From Pomphorhynchus laevis (lineage: Eukaryota; Acanthocephala; Palaeacanthocephala; Echinorhynchida; Pomphorhynchidae): 64,000 bases of DNA. The notes under the pieces were generated by a model, which searched no databases, was not told the origin of the DNA, and saw nothing but the letters and a program-made list of their open reading frames with translations. Of the stretch, positions 24,136 to 34,571 are shown one piece after another. Position 1 is the first letter of the stretch; each line of letters starts with the position of its first letter. The translations under genes were made by a program, and so were the position numbers. The stretch covers positions 62,001 to 126,000 of the forward strand of contig WNNJ02003127.1 in NCBI GenBank assembly GCA_012934845.2, given 5' to 3'.

Positions 24136-25281
24136 TTATGAGTGGGGCGGCATATATTTGAGATGAAACTGCGTTTTTTCTGTTTTTTTTTTCAGAATAG
24201 AAACCGTATTCCTGCAATGACGGTAGTGTTCAAAAGAAAGTTCCCCTTTTTTGTACGCATGGAAACATCTATCACGGTGTTTGATTAGAGCAAGCAATTC
24301 CGCATCTAACCATTTCGGATGTAGTTTTCGTGTACGATTCTGATGTATCGGAGCAAAATAGTCGAGAACACAATGTAATGTGGTCTTAAAGTGATCCCAA
24401 GCTTCTTGAATGCCTGCTTTCGATGGGTCGGGCCAATACATACAGGAAATTATACTGCGCACGACATCATAGTCGATCTTAAAAGGATTCGACGTTTTAA
24501 CCGTTTCGACATATGGTCCGAGTGCGTTAAATTCTATTGAGATGGTAGAGTGATCGCTTGATCCTAGCGGAGGTCCGTATTTGACGTTTTTTATCAGATA
24601 CGTTTCACTCGAAAAGCAGAGGTCAAGAATTGAGGAGTTATTACCCCTGTGACGAGTATCCCTGTGAACATGTTGGACTAAATGTAGATCATTTATCGTG
24701 TTTAAAAGCAGTAATGATTCGGGATCACATCCAGGAAGAGGAACGTAATCAATCCAATCAATTCGCGGCATGTTAAAGTCTCCTAATAAAATAACTTTTT
24801 GACCCTTGAATGTATTTTCAGTTATTGAGGATATAATCGACCGGGTTGGAGCGAATGGGGGACGATAGAAGACACCTAGAGAGAAAAATATGTTTTTATG
24901 GTCTGTTACAGAAACCCAAACGTATTCACAAAGACTTGATTCATCGCACTCAATTGACATAACACGAGTTGTAAGAACTTCTTTAGCATATATGACCACT
25001 CCACCACCACGGCAAATTTGCCGATCTGCTCGGATTATGGCGTACCCATTGATGGAAATTTCTGAATCTATGATGTGTGGTTTTAACCACGACTCTGTAA
25101 AAACAAGTATTTCAAATGAGGTGCTGTTAACCAGAGTGAGAACTTCGTCCATTTTATTGATGAGACTTAAGACATTCGAATATAAGACCCGGAAGGCATG
25201 TGTGGAGTGTACTGGGTCGGAATACTCGTATCTCTTTTCGACATTTACTGTCACTTCTTGGGTAGTTTCGTTGCGACACAA
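24136..25281 (-). CDS. LINE-D ORF2, endonuclease part
   Basis: An exonuclease-endonuclease-phosphatase (EEP) domain of apurinic-endonuclease type that nicks target DNA for target-primed reverse transcription. Motifs in order: RVLYSNVLSLINK, FTESWL, RGGGVVIYAK, FYRPP, LLGDFNMPRIDW and the catalytic SSDHSTIS. All expected catalytic positions look intact. The frame closes just after an A10 run (24183-24192 on the plus strand). The RT frame is open from the other side of that run, so one frameshift separates the two halves of ORF2. Confidence 0.8.
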   Translation of the reverse strand: MCRNETTQEVTVNVEKRYEYSDPVHSTHAFRVLYSNVLSLINKMDEVLTLVNSTSFEILVFTESWLKPHIIDSEISINGYAIIRADRQICRGGGVVIYAKEVLTTRVMSIECDESSLCEYVWVSVTDHKNIFFSLGVFYRPPFAPTRSIISSITENTFKGQKVILLGDFNMPRIDWIDYVPLPGCDPESLLLLNTINDLHLVQHVHRDTRHRGNNSSILDLCFSSETYLIKNVKYGPPLGSSDHSTISIEFNALGPYVETVKTSNPFKIDYDVVRSIISCMYWPDPSKAGIQEAWDHFKTTLHCVLDYFAPIHQNRTRKLHPKWLDAELLALIKHRDRCFHAYKKGELSFEHYRHCRNTVSILKKKTEKTQFHLKYMPPHS

Positions 25282-26512
25282 AGACTTCGCAGATCCCCGA
25301 TGTTTCCACCGTTGCCAATGGAACGAATCCAGAAACGAGTTGAAGTTCTGCGTCGCACTAAACGAAAATTTATGACGGTGAGGTTACTTTCGCCGTTAGC
25401 TACTCTGTTACTAAGTTCGCTCTTTGCTTGTTTCAGTCGAGTTCTGTCCTCGATCGAAAGATCTCTGCGAAGGATCAATCCAGTACCTGCAAGATGATAA
25501 CCGTATTTTAAAGCTAATGTACACATATCGGGCGTTGCTAATATGACCTTTAGAAGGCGTGGACTGTTATCTGATATTATTTTCCCCAGTCTATAAAGGT
25601 GGAGAACTCTGAATTGCTGCAGCTCAGTAGGGGAACAGGTGTGTAATAGCTCAGAGAAGAAGGATTGTACAGCTTTGACGTCATGCTGTACACGTAAATG
25701 GTTGTTAGTAGCAGATGATTCCCTTATATTAGCCATGATTAGACACTGTGATCTATCATAAGTCCGGCGAATAGGGGCAGTTAATGAGTTATTTAGGGAG
25801 ACTGAATTGGAGTAAGAATTTGTAGATTTAAGTCGCAAGTCAGCTGATTGTAAAGAACTCGGAGATCCGCTACATGATGTTACAGAGACAAACGAATTTG
25901 TGAAATCAGATGTTTTCTTTTCGTAGCTCAGAGTATTCTTGTCTAGATCTACACATTTTTCAGGTGAAGTTTGAAAAGTCTGATCAAATGCTGGTGGAGG
26001 CTGTTGTGAATTGCAGTGGGAGATCATTTCTGGACGCTGTGCAATAACAATTTCTTGACGCTGTTGTGAATTGCAGTGGGAGATCCTTTCTTGACGCTGT
26101 GCAATAACATGAAGAGCTGGCGCCGACTCATCGCCTTTCTCCTCGACAGGTTCAGTTTTATCCAATCGTGCGTCGTTACACACGCAATAACCACAAATAA
26201 AATGTTTACTTTCGTATCTCGCAACGTCAATTTTTTTTTCACCTTTAAGAGTGTCCAAACATCGCATCCCTGCTTGTCGCATCCAACTTCCAACTGAACG
26301 TAGCCATCGTCTGTCTGTTTTTTGCGAGTTTTCACCGATTTCATTGCCTGTTCACAAAAATGCCGTTGATTCGAGTGATTTGTCGTTGATTTGTAAGATG
26401 TAATCAAGAAAAATTTTACCTCAAGAAAATTGTAATTTGCTAGAACAGTTATAAATTTTCTTTTAGTAGCTGTGCTTGTGTTAGAAAATTCAAAACGTGG
26501 ATAGAGTACCAT
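25251..26512 (-). CDS. LINE-D ORF1 (PHD-like and RNA-binding-like), one frameshift
   Basis: The first frame (26512-26024) carries GCDKQGCDVW. The second (26282-25251) continues with HFICGYCVC. Together these are the zinc ligands of a PHD-like finger, typical of CR1-group ORF1s. The frame change falls near the A9 run at about 26230. Downstream is a 60-bp tandem repeat (ISHCNSQQ twice, about 25990-26110). The ORF ends with a domain carrying RLGKIISDNSPRLLKV, ILRRDLS and GESNLTVINFRLV, the chaperone/RRM-like C-terminal pattern shared with LINE-E and LINE-F. Role: RNA binding in the retrotransposition particle (family knowledge). Confidence 0.65.
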
Positions 26513-26739
26513 TTGGCATTAAAAGATTTAATTTTTAAATACTACTAAATTAGATAACTTACAATTGAATATAATTTGTATTTTTTTATTTTTCAGACGC
26601 CTGAAAAATAAAAGATCGAAATATCACAAGAAATTTTTGCGCTTTCTATTGTGTTGCCAAATGGTACTCTTTCCACGTTTTAAACTCCATACTCTTAGAG
26701 TTGTTATGGGTCGTTGATAAATAATTTCAGTCTTGTAAT

Positions 26740-27017
26740 AATAGCCTTGCTTATTATTAGTCCTGGTCCAGATAATTTACCACCTGTCTTCGTAGTACCG
26801 CCTATTTAATCGCGAAATATCTAATCCTCAGGCGTACCACGGGATTCTGTAATAGGTCCTTTCTTATTCGATATCTTTATAAATGTTATAGTGTCATGGT
26901 TTTGTCTGAGTGTGTTTTGTACGCTGACGATCTAAAGATATGGCGTAGTATAGAATCGTTTAAGGACGTTGAAGTATTGTAACAGGAATTAAACATGATG
27001 CTTAGATCGTGTCAAAA
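26740..27017 (+). mobile_element. LINE-G, 5' part (interrupted by LINE-A copy 2)
   Basis: The translation shows SPGPDNLPPVF, PFLFDIFIN and VLYADDLKIW, then LQQELN: the RT region around the catalytic YADD of a CR1-like LINE. It breaks off at CTTAGATCGTGTCAAAA. The next codons of the same RT continue at 30843 beyond LINE-A copy 2. Confidence 0.75.
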
Positions 27018-27026
27018 ACAGCGAAT

Positions 27027-28222
27027 ATGGAACGGAACTCAGGTATTTCCAATGTAACATCGAATTTTCAAGCCAAAGAAAACAAGGTTAGTCCTATTTC
27101 GTCTAATTTTTTAATCTCAAGCACGGATGGAGAACTCCCTCCTGTGCCTAAAGTGGTGAATCTGGTAATAATCAGACTTATTCAACCATTTGAAAGGAAG
27201 AATCTTTTCAATATTTTTCTAAGAGAGTTTACAAGCTCTTATAAGAAGAGAATTCTATTTAATTCGATAAAATATTTAGATTCCGAAATCCGGGTTTCTT
27301 TCAGCTCTCCAGATCTGGCAGCATCGTACCTAGAATTTTTCGAAACACACCTAAAAGAATTTGGGTCAACTACTTACAGGCCTATTCAGGCGACTCTGAA
27401 AATTAATAATTTTCCGCCCTTCGCAACGGAGGATGATATCATTGCTCTCACATCTGAGTTCAAAATTCATAATATTCGCCCAATCCTGGGCAAGAAAGGC
27501 CAGGCTATACCAATAGCATTCTGTTCTACCGCAGTCGACCAGGCGGAATGTCTGGCTAAAAGCAAATGTAACCCCTTTTTGGGGTACAATCTTTCTTTCA
27601 ATATCGTAGACGCTGATGACTTAACATACCCCCATTGCAATGGGTGCCACCTCTGGGGGCACTGGTCCTCGAACTGTACTAGGTCTTATACGTGTGGGGT
27701 TTGCAGCTCTTCCGAAGTCCATGAGGGGAAATGTTCTCTCCCCCTCTGTGTTCCAATTGTGGTGGTCAGCACCCGGCCTGGTCTAGAAGATGTCCTATCT
27801 TCAAAGAATACAAATTAAGGCATTGTGGGGCACCGGTCAAACCGGCCCACTTTGCCGCTGCCAGCTTATCCAATTCAAACGATTATGGTATGTCGGACAC
27901 CGACATTTTCAAAATTGTTGACGAAAGACTACAGATATATAAAGACGAGATTCGAGCCTTAACGAACCATCTGATAGCGAAATTCGAGGAGTCCCGTTCT
28001 CCTTCATCGACGATTCTTACCTCTTCAAAGAGAGAGCCCCGTTCTAAGAAGAGATCATCTTCTAAACAAAAGTTGGCTTCCTTGAAGTTGGCAAAGAAAG
28101 ATGATGTATGTTGGGAGTTGTTGGCCTCAAAGGGAGATGAAGATAATGCCGGTGGGCAAGTGTCTTCTCCTGGTAGGGCTGGGAGTGAGAAGGGCAACTT
28201 TCTCTCTCCTAGTTTCTGCTAG
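27027..28222 (+). CDS. LINE-A ORF1 (PRE_C2HC plus CCHC knuckles), one frameshift
   Basis: The first frame (ATG 27027 to 27818) contains a PRE_C2HC-like domain (INNFPPFATEDDI, IRPILGKKGQAIPIAF) and CCHC knuckles (HCNGCHLWGHWSSNC; CGVCSSSEVHEGKC). The next knuckle (CSNCGGQHPAWSRRC) and a basic tail lie in the second frame (27731-28222). The frame change falls in or near a short C-run at about 27740. Such knuckles bind nucleic acid in Jockey/I-type ORF1 proteins. The tail has Ser/Lys-rich, NLS-like sequence. Confidence 0.75.
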
Positions 28223-28256
28223 GAGGTAGGCATCCCACTCCAGCTGTCGTAGCACA

Positions 28257-30632
28257 ATGCAAAGTAGTCAAGAGCCTTTTTCACTGAATATACTTCAGTG
28301 GAATTCGGGAGGTGCTTCTGCCCTTAGCCTTCTATCTGGTAGAGATGCGGATGTTATAGTCCTTCAGGAGACGCGGTCTATCCGTATCCCCCAGGACATT
28401 ACTCGATTTATCCCCAAGCATATTTACACCCACTTCACTCCGTACATAACCCCTCCTCACGCCTCTTCATCTCAAGGTCTTTTAACCCTAGTTAAATGCT
28501 CCTTAAGATCATCCCTTCTTTTAAACTATTCTTGTCCAGCCCTGTCTTGTTTAGCTGTTTCACTTTGTAAGAATGGTAAACGTATCAGCATAGCCAATAT
28601 CTATATTAGGCCAGGGGAAATTCACAAGAACCGTGATCTCCTGGACCGTATTTTGGGAAGTGGCTATGACATGTTACTCGGTGACTTCAACGACAGAACT
28701 GGTCGTTGGATTAATGCAGCACTCCGCAGAGCCAGGAACGATTACCTTATTCACAAACCACCGTCCCCAACTTTTCATTGCTCAACAACTAATTCTCTCC
28801 TCGACATATTACTGCTTCATAAGATGTGGTTGTTGAAACCCATCTGTACTAAGCAGTCGCGCCAAAAACAGACCATCTCTCATGACCTAATTCGTTGGCG
28901 GATAGAGGAAGATACGTTGCTTAGAAGGAGGTTTCACTTTGATCCCATCAGAGTGGCTTTCTTTCAGGCGGCTATCCAACTCTTCCCCAGAATTGGTAAT
29001 GAGAATTTGACCGAATTTAATTCCTTTCTCTCCTGGCAAGCTACCGCGTTTATTTCCACTACCTATAAAGGTCATATTTACAATCCCACTCCAACAAAAC
29101 TCAAGGTTTCGGCTAAAATGCTACGTCTTCCCAATGTCTCTGTTTCCGCAAGGCAGGCCATCTCGAATGAATACTGGAGCACTAGATATAGGTTCCAGCT
29201 GAGCAGGGATAAGGCGAACATCGCTCACCTTAACCCTTCTCAGTCTTCCTTCTGGAATATATTCAAGAAGGAGAAGTTTGTCTGTTGGAAGGATAGAGCT
29301 TTGGGTTGGATTGGTAGTATAGGCCTTGATAATGTTTTGAAGGAGTCACTATCCCTACATAATTATAAAGCCACTCAATCTCCCCAACCAATCCCGCCTT
29401 GGGGTGACTTCAGGAGCAGGGACTTAGTTACAGATATCCTGAACTCATGGGGGCCACTTCCGGGCACCTCTAAATCCGTCGCTCCACTATCTTCTCGAGT
29501 CTGTCAGCTTTTGACAGCCGATCAAAGAAGAGAAGTTGCCGTCACAATGCTTTTAGCCTCACCATCCGATGTAGCCGGCATCAATATTAGTCGTAGAATT
29601 TTCTTACCAAAGCGTAGTCCGGTTTCATGTCCCAAAGATCTGCGTCCCATTTCGATTCAAAACTCCCTCATCTCCATATACGAAAAAGCGCTTGCGCGTA
29701 GAATCCGCGACCATTTAAGTAGGCGTAATTTGATCCCACCGAGTTTTCACGGGTTTGTCAAGGGACGCTCGGTTCATTCAGCAATAGGTGAAGTGCATCA
29801 GTTTTGTAGGGATAATAGCCATCAACTAGCTGTGGCTGTTTTTCTCGACTTTTCTGCTGCATTTGACCGCATTTCCATTCCCTTTGTTATCTCCTCTCTC
29901 AGGTCCCTCGGGTTGCCTGCGAGAATTGTTAACAGGGTGGAGATATTACTGTTTACCAAGAGGTTCTACTATGAAGACGACCCTGATGCGTGTCAGTTCT
30001 ACCCTATTACAGGTGTGCCCCAAGGATCCCCACTTTCTCCTATCTTATTTCTTGCTGCCTCCATTGTACTATTCAAGAATTTTAAACGTGATCAACATCT
30101 AGTGGTATACGCTGATGATACCACGGCCCTGTTCTCTGGACGCAGGTGCAAAGATGTCGCTTCGGACATCAGCCGTTTCTTTTTAAGATTAACAGACCAG
30201 CTGACCCTATCCAATCTTATTTTAAATTCATCCAAATCGCAGGTAGTTGTCTTTCATGGCACCCCTGCGACAAAGAAAAAATTAAAGAGACTAGCACTCT
30301 CAGCTCTATCTTCTATATTGACTAATCAACCACTCCCTACCTTCACAAGTCGAGTAAAATACCTGGGGTTCACTGTTACGGTGAACTGGTCGGCGAAAGC
30401 TGACCTGGATAGACTTAAACGTATCCTGAAGAAAGCTAGGTGGGCCCTGAAACGGGCTCAGCATCTGTCGTTGAATGGGAAAACCCAAGTGCGCCTCTGG
30501 GGTACTTGGGCTATCTCGGGATTAGTCTTCTTTTCGAGAGGACGTCCTCCAGAGCAAAGACTAAGGTTTCTCAAGCTCCTCATCTCGCGATTACCGCGCA
30601 TAGTCCGCCTAGATTGGATTCTTCGGGGGTGA
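28257..30632 (+). CDS. LINE-A ORF2: endonuclease plus reverse transcriptase, intact
   Basis: 791 residues, starting 35 nt after ORF1 at an ATG. Residues 1-210 are an EEP endonuclease (NILQWNSGG, VLQETR, ANIYIRPG, MLLGDFNDRTGRW). The final motif reads SHDLIRW where the usual order is SDH. The RT lies at about residues 440-700: DLRPISIQNSLISIYEK, FHGFVKGRSVHSAI, VFLDFSAAFDRI, GVPQGSPLSPILF and VVYADDTTALF. The C-terminus is basic. It is the only full-length ORF2 in the window and would be a candidate active enzyme, apart from the odd SHD motif and the damaged ORF1. Confidence 0.88.
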   Translation: MQSSQEPFSLNILQWNSGGASALSLLSGRDADVIVLQETRSIRIPQDITRFIPKHIYTHFTPYITPPHASSSQGLLTLVKCSLRSSLLLNYSCPALSCLAVSLCKNGKRISIANIYIRPGEIHKNRDLLDRILGSGYDMLLGDFNDRTGRWINAALRRARNDYLIHKPPSPTFHCSTTNSLLDILLLHKMWLLKPICTKQSRQKQTISHDLIRWRIEEDTLLRRRFHFDPIRVAFFQAAIQLFPRIGNENLTEFNSFLSWQATAFISTTYKGHIYNPTPTKLKVSAKMLRLPNVSVSARQAISNEYWSTRYRFQLSRDKANIAHLNPSQSSFWNIFKKEKFVCWKDRALGWIGSIGLDNVLKESLSLHNYKATQSPQPIPPWGDFRSRDLVTDILNSWGPLPGTSKSVAPLSSRVCQLLTADQRREVAVTMLLASPSDVAGINISRRIFLPKRSPVSCPKDLRPISIQNSLISIYEKALARRIRDHLSRRNLIPPSFHGFVKGRSVHSAIGEVHQFCRDNSHQLAVAVFLDFSAAFDRISIPFVISSLRSLGLPARIVNRVEILLFTKRFYYEDDPDACQFYPITGVPQGSPLSPILFLAASIVLFKNFKRDQHLVVYADDTTALFSGRRCKDVASDISRFFLRLTDQLTLSNLILNSSKSQVVVFHGTPATKKKLKRLALSALSSILTNQPLPTFTSRVKYLGFTVTVNWSAKADLDRLKRILKKARWALKRAQHLSLNGKTQVRLWGTWAISGLVFFSRGRPPEQRLRFLKLLISRLPRIVRLDWILRG

Positions 30633-30842
30633 TAGACCCCGGGTGGTTCAGTCGAAGAGCGGCGTGTTGGATTAGCTGGAGGGCTCAGATCCCGCTGGAC
30701 CTGAGGCCGTAGAATAAATAGAAGATTGAATGATTAACGAATTGATATTATTTTTGTCTTCTCTTGCATGTTTTGTTCTGTGTAACACGTTTTTTATCGG
30801 TTACAAGTTTTGTTTAAGAAAATCCTTATCTTATCTTTATTG

Positions 30843-30990
30843 TGTCAAAATAAATTAGCGGTTAATTATGAGAAGTGTGCGCACATGAAAATCGAAAAAG
30901 AATCAAATTCAACATATTCCTTAGGTCAACGCGTCACAAGAACGGTTAGCTCGTTCAAAGATGTAGGTATGGTAACGAGCGGTCAATGTG
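30843..30990 (+). mobile_element. LINE-G, 3' continuation
   Basis: Reads KLAVNYEKCAHMKI and FKDVGM, the region that follows YADD in CR1-like RTs. Placed directly after the interrupted 5' part it restores the codon series LRSCQNKLAVNYEKC across the duplicated target site, which shows that LINE-A copy 2 inserted here. Confidence 0.75.
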
Positions 30991-30999
30991 TTTGGAGTA

Positions 31000-33315
31000 G
31001 CATTCTCAAATTATTCAATCCAAAAAATTCCATGAGCAAATTGTGTGTTATCGGAGGATCAAAAGATTCTACAATTTCAACAGAAATCGGAGAATACCGC
31101 ACAAACTCAAACAAAATGCAGGTAACTTCGTCTACAATATCAAACGAGGTAAGTGGTGTGTTGTCATCTTCCGTAAAAGAAGTAATTGGGGAAATTCTTC
31201 CAATACCCAGATTAAAAAAACTGGCGGTTATTAAGCTATCAGCGCCAATAGAGCGCCATAAGCTATTTAACATATTCTTGCGGAAGTTTACTAAAAAATA
31301 TAATTATAGAGTCTAATTCCACTCAGTACGCTACTTTGAAGCTGAAATCAAGAACTGATTCGTCCTGGGACCTTGCGAAGGAGTATGAAACTTTTTTCCA
31401 CGACGAATTAATGGATGTTGGGACAATACAATATAAACCTATTCAAGCTTCCATCAAAATTTCGAATCTTCTTCCCCTCCTGGATGAGAAGGATATTGAG
31501 TCTTTAAAGAGACTATTTAGACTAACAAACTTCCGGTACGTGACTGGGAAGAACGGATTTTCTCTCCCGATAGCTTTTGCATCCTCTTCCATTGATAATG
31601 CTGAGTTCCTAACAAAAGCCGTCTGTAACCCATTTTTGGTACATAATTTATTGTTTAAACTCATAAGCACCGACGAGCTAACTTACCCGCACTGCAATAC
31701 TTGCCACTAATGGGGGCAATGGGGCTCTGGATGTGTTAAGAAGTCTTGTAAGGTAATTTGAACACTTGGGCTCCTCCCAGCCCAAGTGTTCAAATTATGG
31801 AGGAGCCCATCCGGCGTGGTCCAGAAAGTGTGCGAACTTCAAACTGTATTGTTTCCGCCACTGCTCATTCCACCTCAATAAAAAAGATGACTCCGTGACT
31901 TTTGGTGCAGTTGCGGGTAGAATGACTGACAACGACATCATCAGGTTAGTCGACTCTACAAGACAAGCAATCTTCAAGCAATTGGAGAACTTGATTCAGA
32001 AACAGCTCGCCTTATTTTTTACCCCTCCAGTAATCTCCGACCCTCCGGTCCTGAAGGAATCAAAGAAAAGAGCAGCATCCTCACACAGAGTTCCTCCTGT
32101 GAAGAGCGGGAAAATTTTAAAATCTAAGGCCGAAGATGTAGCCATTGCACTCATGGGAAATGAAGATAATGCCCGTGGGCAAGTGTCTTCCCTAGTTGGG
32201 GCTTGTGGTGGAAAGGCCACCTTTACGCCCCTAGCTACGTCTAGGTCAAGGCAATCCCACCCAGCTAATCTAATGCAATGCAGAGTACTCGTGAGCCTTT
32301 TTCACGGAATATCCTTCAGTGGAATTCGGGAGGTGCTTCTGCCCTTAGACTTCTACCCGGTAGAGATGCAGATGTCAGTCCTTCAGAGACGCGGTCTCTC
32401 CGTCTCCCCAAGGACATTACTCGATTTATCCCAAAGCACATTTGTTCCCATTATACTTTGTACATAACCCCTCCTCACTCCTCTTCATCTCAAGGACTCT
32501 TGACCTTAGTTAAGTGCTCCTTAAGGTCCTCCCTCCTATTAAACTATTCATGTCCAGCCATGTCTTGTTTAGTAGTTTCACTCTGTAAGAACGGTAAACG
32601 CCTCAGTCTAGCCAGTCTACATCCGTCCTGGGGAGATACACAAGAACCGTGTTACCCTGGATAGTATTATCGACAGCGGCTACGACATGATACTTGGGGA
32701 TTTCAACGACAGAACTGGTCGTTGAATCAATGCAGCACTTTGCAGAGCTAGGAACGGTTATCTTATTCGCAAACCACCTTCCCCTATCTTTCATTGCATA
32801 TCAACAAATTCAATCCTCGACATTTTATTGCTTCACTCAAGTGAAGCAATAAAATGCTCATATTGGTAGATTTTCAAGAAGTTTGTTTGCGGGATGGATA
32901 GAGCATTGGGTTGGATAGGGAATGTAGGCCTTGATAAAGTTTTAGAGGAGTCACTAGCCCTACACAACTATTTAGCCACTCAATCACGTCAACCAATCCT
33001 TCCTTGGTGTAACTTCAGGAGTAACGATCTATCTGTTACGGATATCCTTAACTCCTGGGGTCAACTCCCGGGCACCTCCAAATCTGTCGCTCAACTTTCT
33101 TCTCGGGTCTGTCAGCTGTTGACAGCTGATCAGAGAAGAGAGGTGACCGTCACAATGCTTTTATCCTCCCATCCGATGTAACAGGTATCAATATTAGTAA
33201 GCGTGATTTTCTTCCTAAGAAAAATCCTGCTCATGCCCTAAAGATCTGCGACCCATTTCGATTCAAAATGCCCTCGTGTCGATTTACGAAAAAGCGCTTG
33301 AGCGTATAACACCGC
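31000..33315 (+). mobile_element. LINE-A copy 3, degraded and truncated
   Basis: ORF1 remnants at 31040-31710 and 31766-32220 (KISNLLPLLDEKDIES, HCNTCH, CSNYGGAHPAWSRKC) show a different ORF1 subfamily from copy 2. ORF2 begins at 32278 (NILQWNSGGASA), breaks repeatedly, loses most of its middle at a fold-back junction near 32838, and ends inside the RT (near DLRPISIQN) at about 33315. Confidence 0.75.
32821..32856. repeat. Near-continuous 17-bp fold-back at a LINE-A deletion junction
   Basis: Arms 32821-32837 and 32840-32856 are exact reverse complements with only CA between them. To the left the sequence aligns with the endonuclease region of LINE-A; to the right it jumps to the equivalent of about 29260. 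The hairpin marks the deletion point. Confidence 0.85.
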
Positions 33316-34571
33316 ATTTTTTATTACCGATTTCTGAATATGGTCTTCCAGCAGCTGATCAAATTTTTGAAGGATAAACAAATAAGTGAAAGAGTTTGAA
33401 AGTGTGAGCCTTTAAAGCATCCGACTTCAATAAGCGATCTATATCGTACAATATGTTATAATGCTAAATAAACTATGAAGGCAGCAATTATGTAAGACGG
33501 TGGTTCTCAATTCATTTCCACATCGCGCAATCATGGGTTTTACATTTTGGACAACTTTTTAGTCACTGCACAGTCTACCAAAGTTTTTTATGACAAATTA
33601 GGACATTTGTTTTGATGCCGATTTTTCCCTTTTCTCTTTTTTTCTGCTTTTAATTTTTTGTCCAATTTTTAACACATAAATCCAACATTAAGAGCTAACT
33701 GAGCTCCACTGTTGTGTTCTTATAATAATAGAAGGTATCTATCCATATATAAATAATTAATAATTTATAATAAATAATTATATAAATTTAACATTCTGTG
33801 TTTTAAAAATTATTTTGTAGAATATATACTGAGTTTTTTATACCAGTAATAATTTCGATTACTTACAATGTGAACCTGCCTGTTTTTGATATTTTGGTAA
33901 TTTAATAAAATCTTCTCCGAATAATGAATTTTTGGATCTATTTAGATTGATGTAATTGAAAAATATGCAATTAAAACTCGAATAAATTAATTTATCAGAG
34001 AATATAGTTCACGCCCAACACTTCAGTATGAAACTCAGCAATTAGTAATAAAAACTTTCTCACAATAATCAATAAAGATCAATAATAATTATGAACGTAA
34101 TACTTTATGATATTTGTTCTACTAACTAAGCCGAACGAAATCTAAAACTTATTTTATTGGGAAAGAAATTGTTACAGTTGAGGAAACTACAACTTTTACT
34201 ATTAAAATGATTTCTCCTCTTAAATAAATTAAAGTTATTTTTTTCCTTTCTCATCAGATTATTTGGATTGTTTTTGGATAATTTCGTATAAATTAATGTT
34301 GAAATTTCGAAATTTTTTCGGCTCATCGTTGTTTCACTTTTGTAAATTTATATTAATTATTTAATATTATATAATTATACAATATTAAATAATTATAATA
34401 TATAAAATCATGGTAAGTATTTATTCAATATTTATATACAATAAATATTTAAAGTTAAATTATCGAAAATGATGGTAAATAAAATTCAAATAATGAAATA
34501 ATTATAATGACGAAATTGAGAAAATAGCTTGGTATTAAGTTTGATAAGTTCGTCCTTTTTCTACTAGCCGG
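33316..34571. other. AT-rich stretch with a weak echo of the 37.9-kb exon-like sequence
   Basis: No gene recognised. At about 34290-34360 (minus strand) the sequence AACGATGAGCCGAAA followed by ATTTCGAAATTTC resembles 37920-37960. The minus-strand ORF at 34126-34326 starts there but shows no recognisable domain. Confidence 0.35.

Larger units (their letters stand above)
22280..26700 (-). mobile_element. LINE-D (CR1-like), nearly full length
   Basis: ORF1 (about 26512-25251) and ORF2 (25281-22362) are both present and overlap slightly, as in CR1-like LINEs. Only two frame breaks are evident: one in ORF1 beside an A9 run near 26230, and one in ORF2 at an A10 run near 24183-24192. The 5' flank holds an inverted repeat (about 26488-26520 with 26654-26686). 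The RT has gained a long in-frame AT microsatellite. This is the youngest-looking CR1-like copy in the window. Confidence 0.8.
27018..30842 (+). mobile_element. LINE-A copy 2 (I/Jockey-like), nearly whole, with TSD
   Basis: Inserted in LINE-G and bounded by the direct repeat TGTCAAAA (27010-27017 and 30843-30850). It begins within 10 bases of the ORF1 ATG. ORF1 has one frameshift; ORF2 is intact. The 3' region after the ORF2 stop is about 210 nt and has no poly(A) tail. It looks young: the ORF2 frame has no break. Confidence 0.85.
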
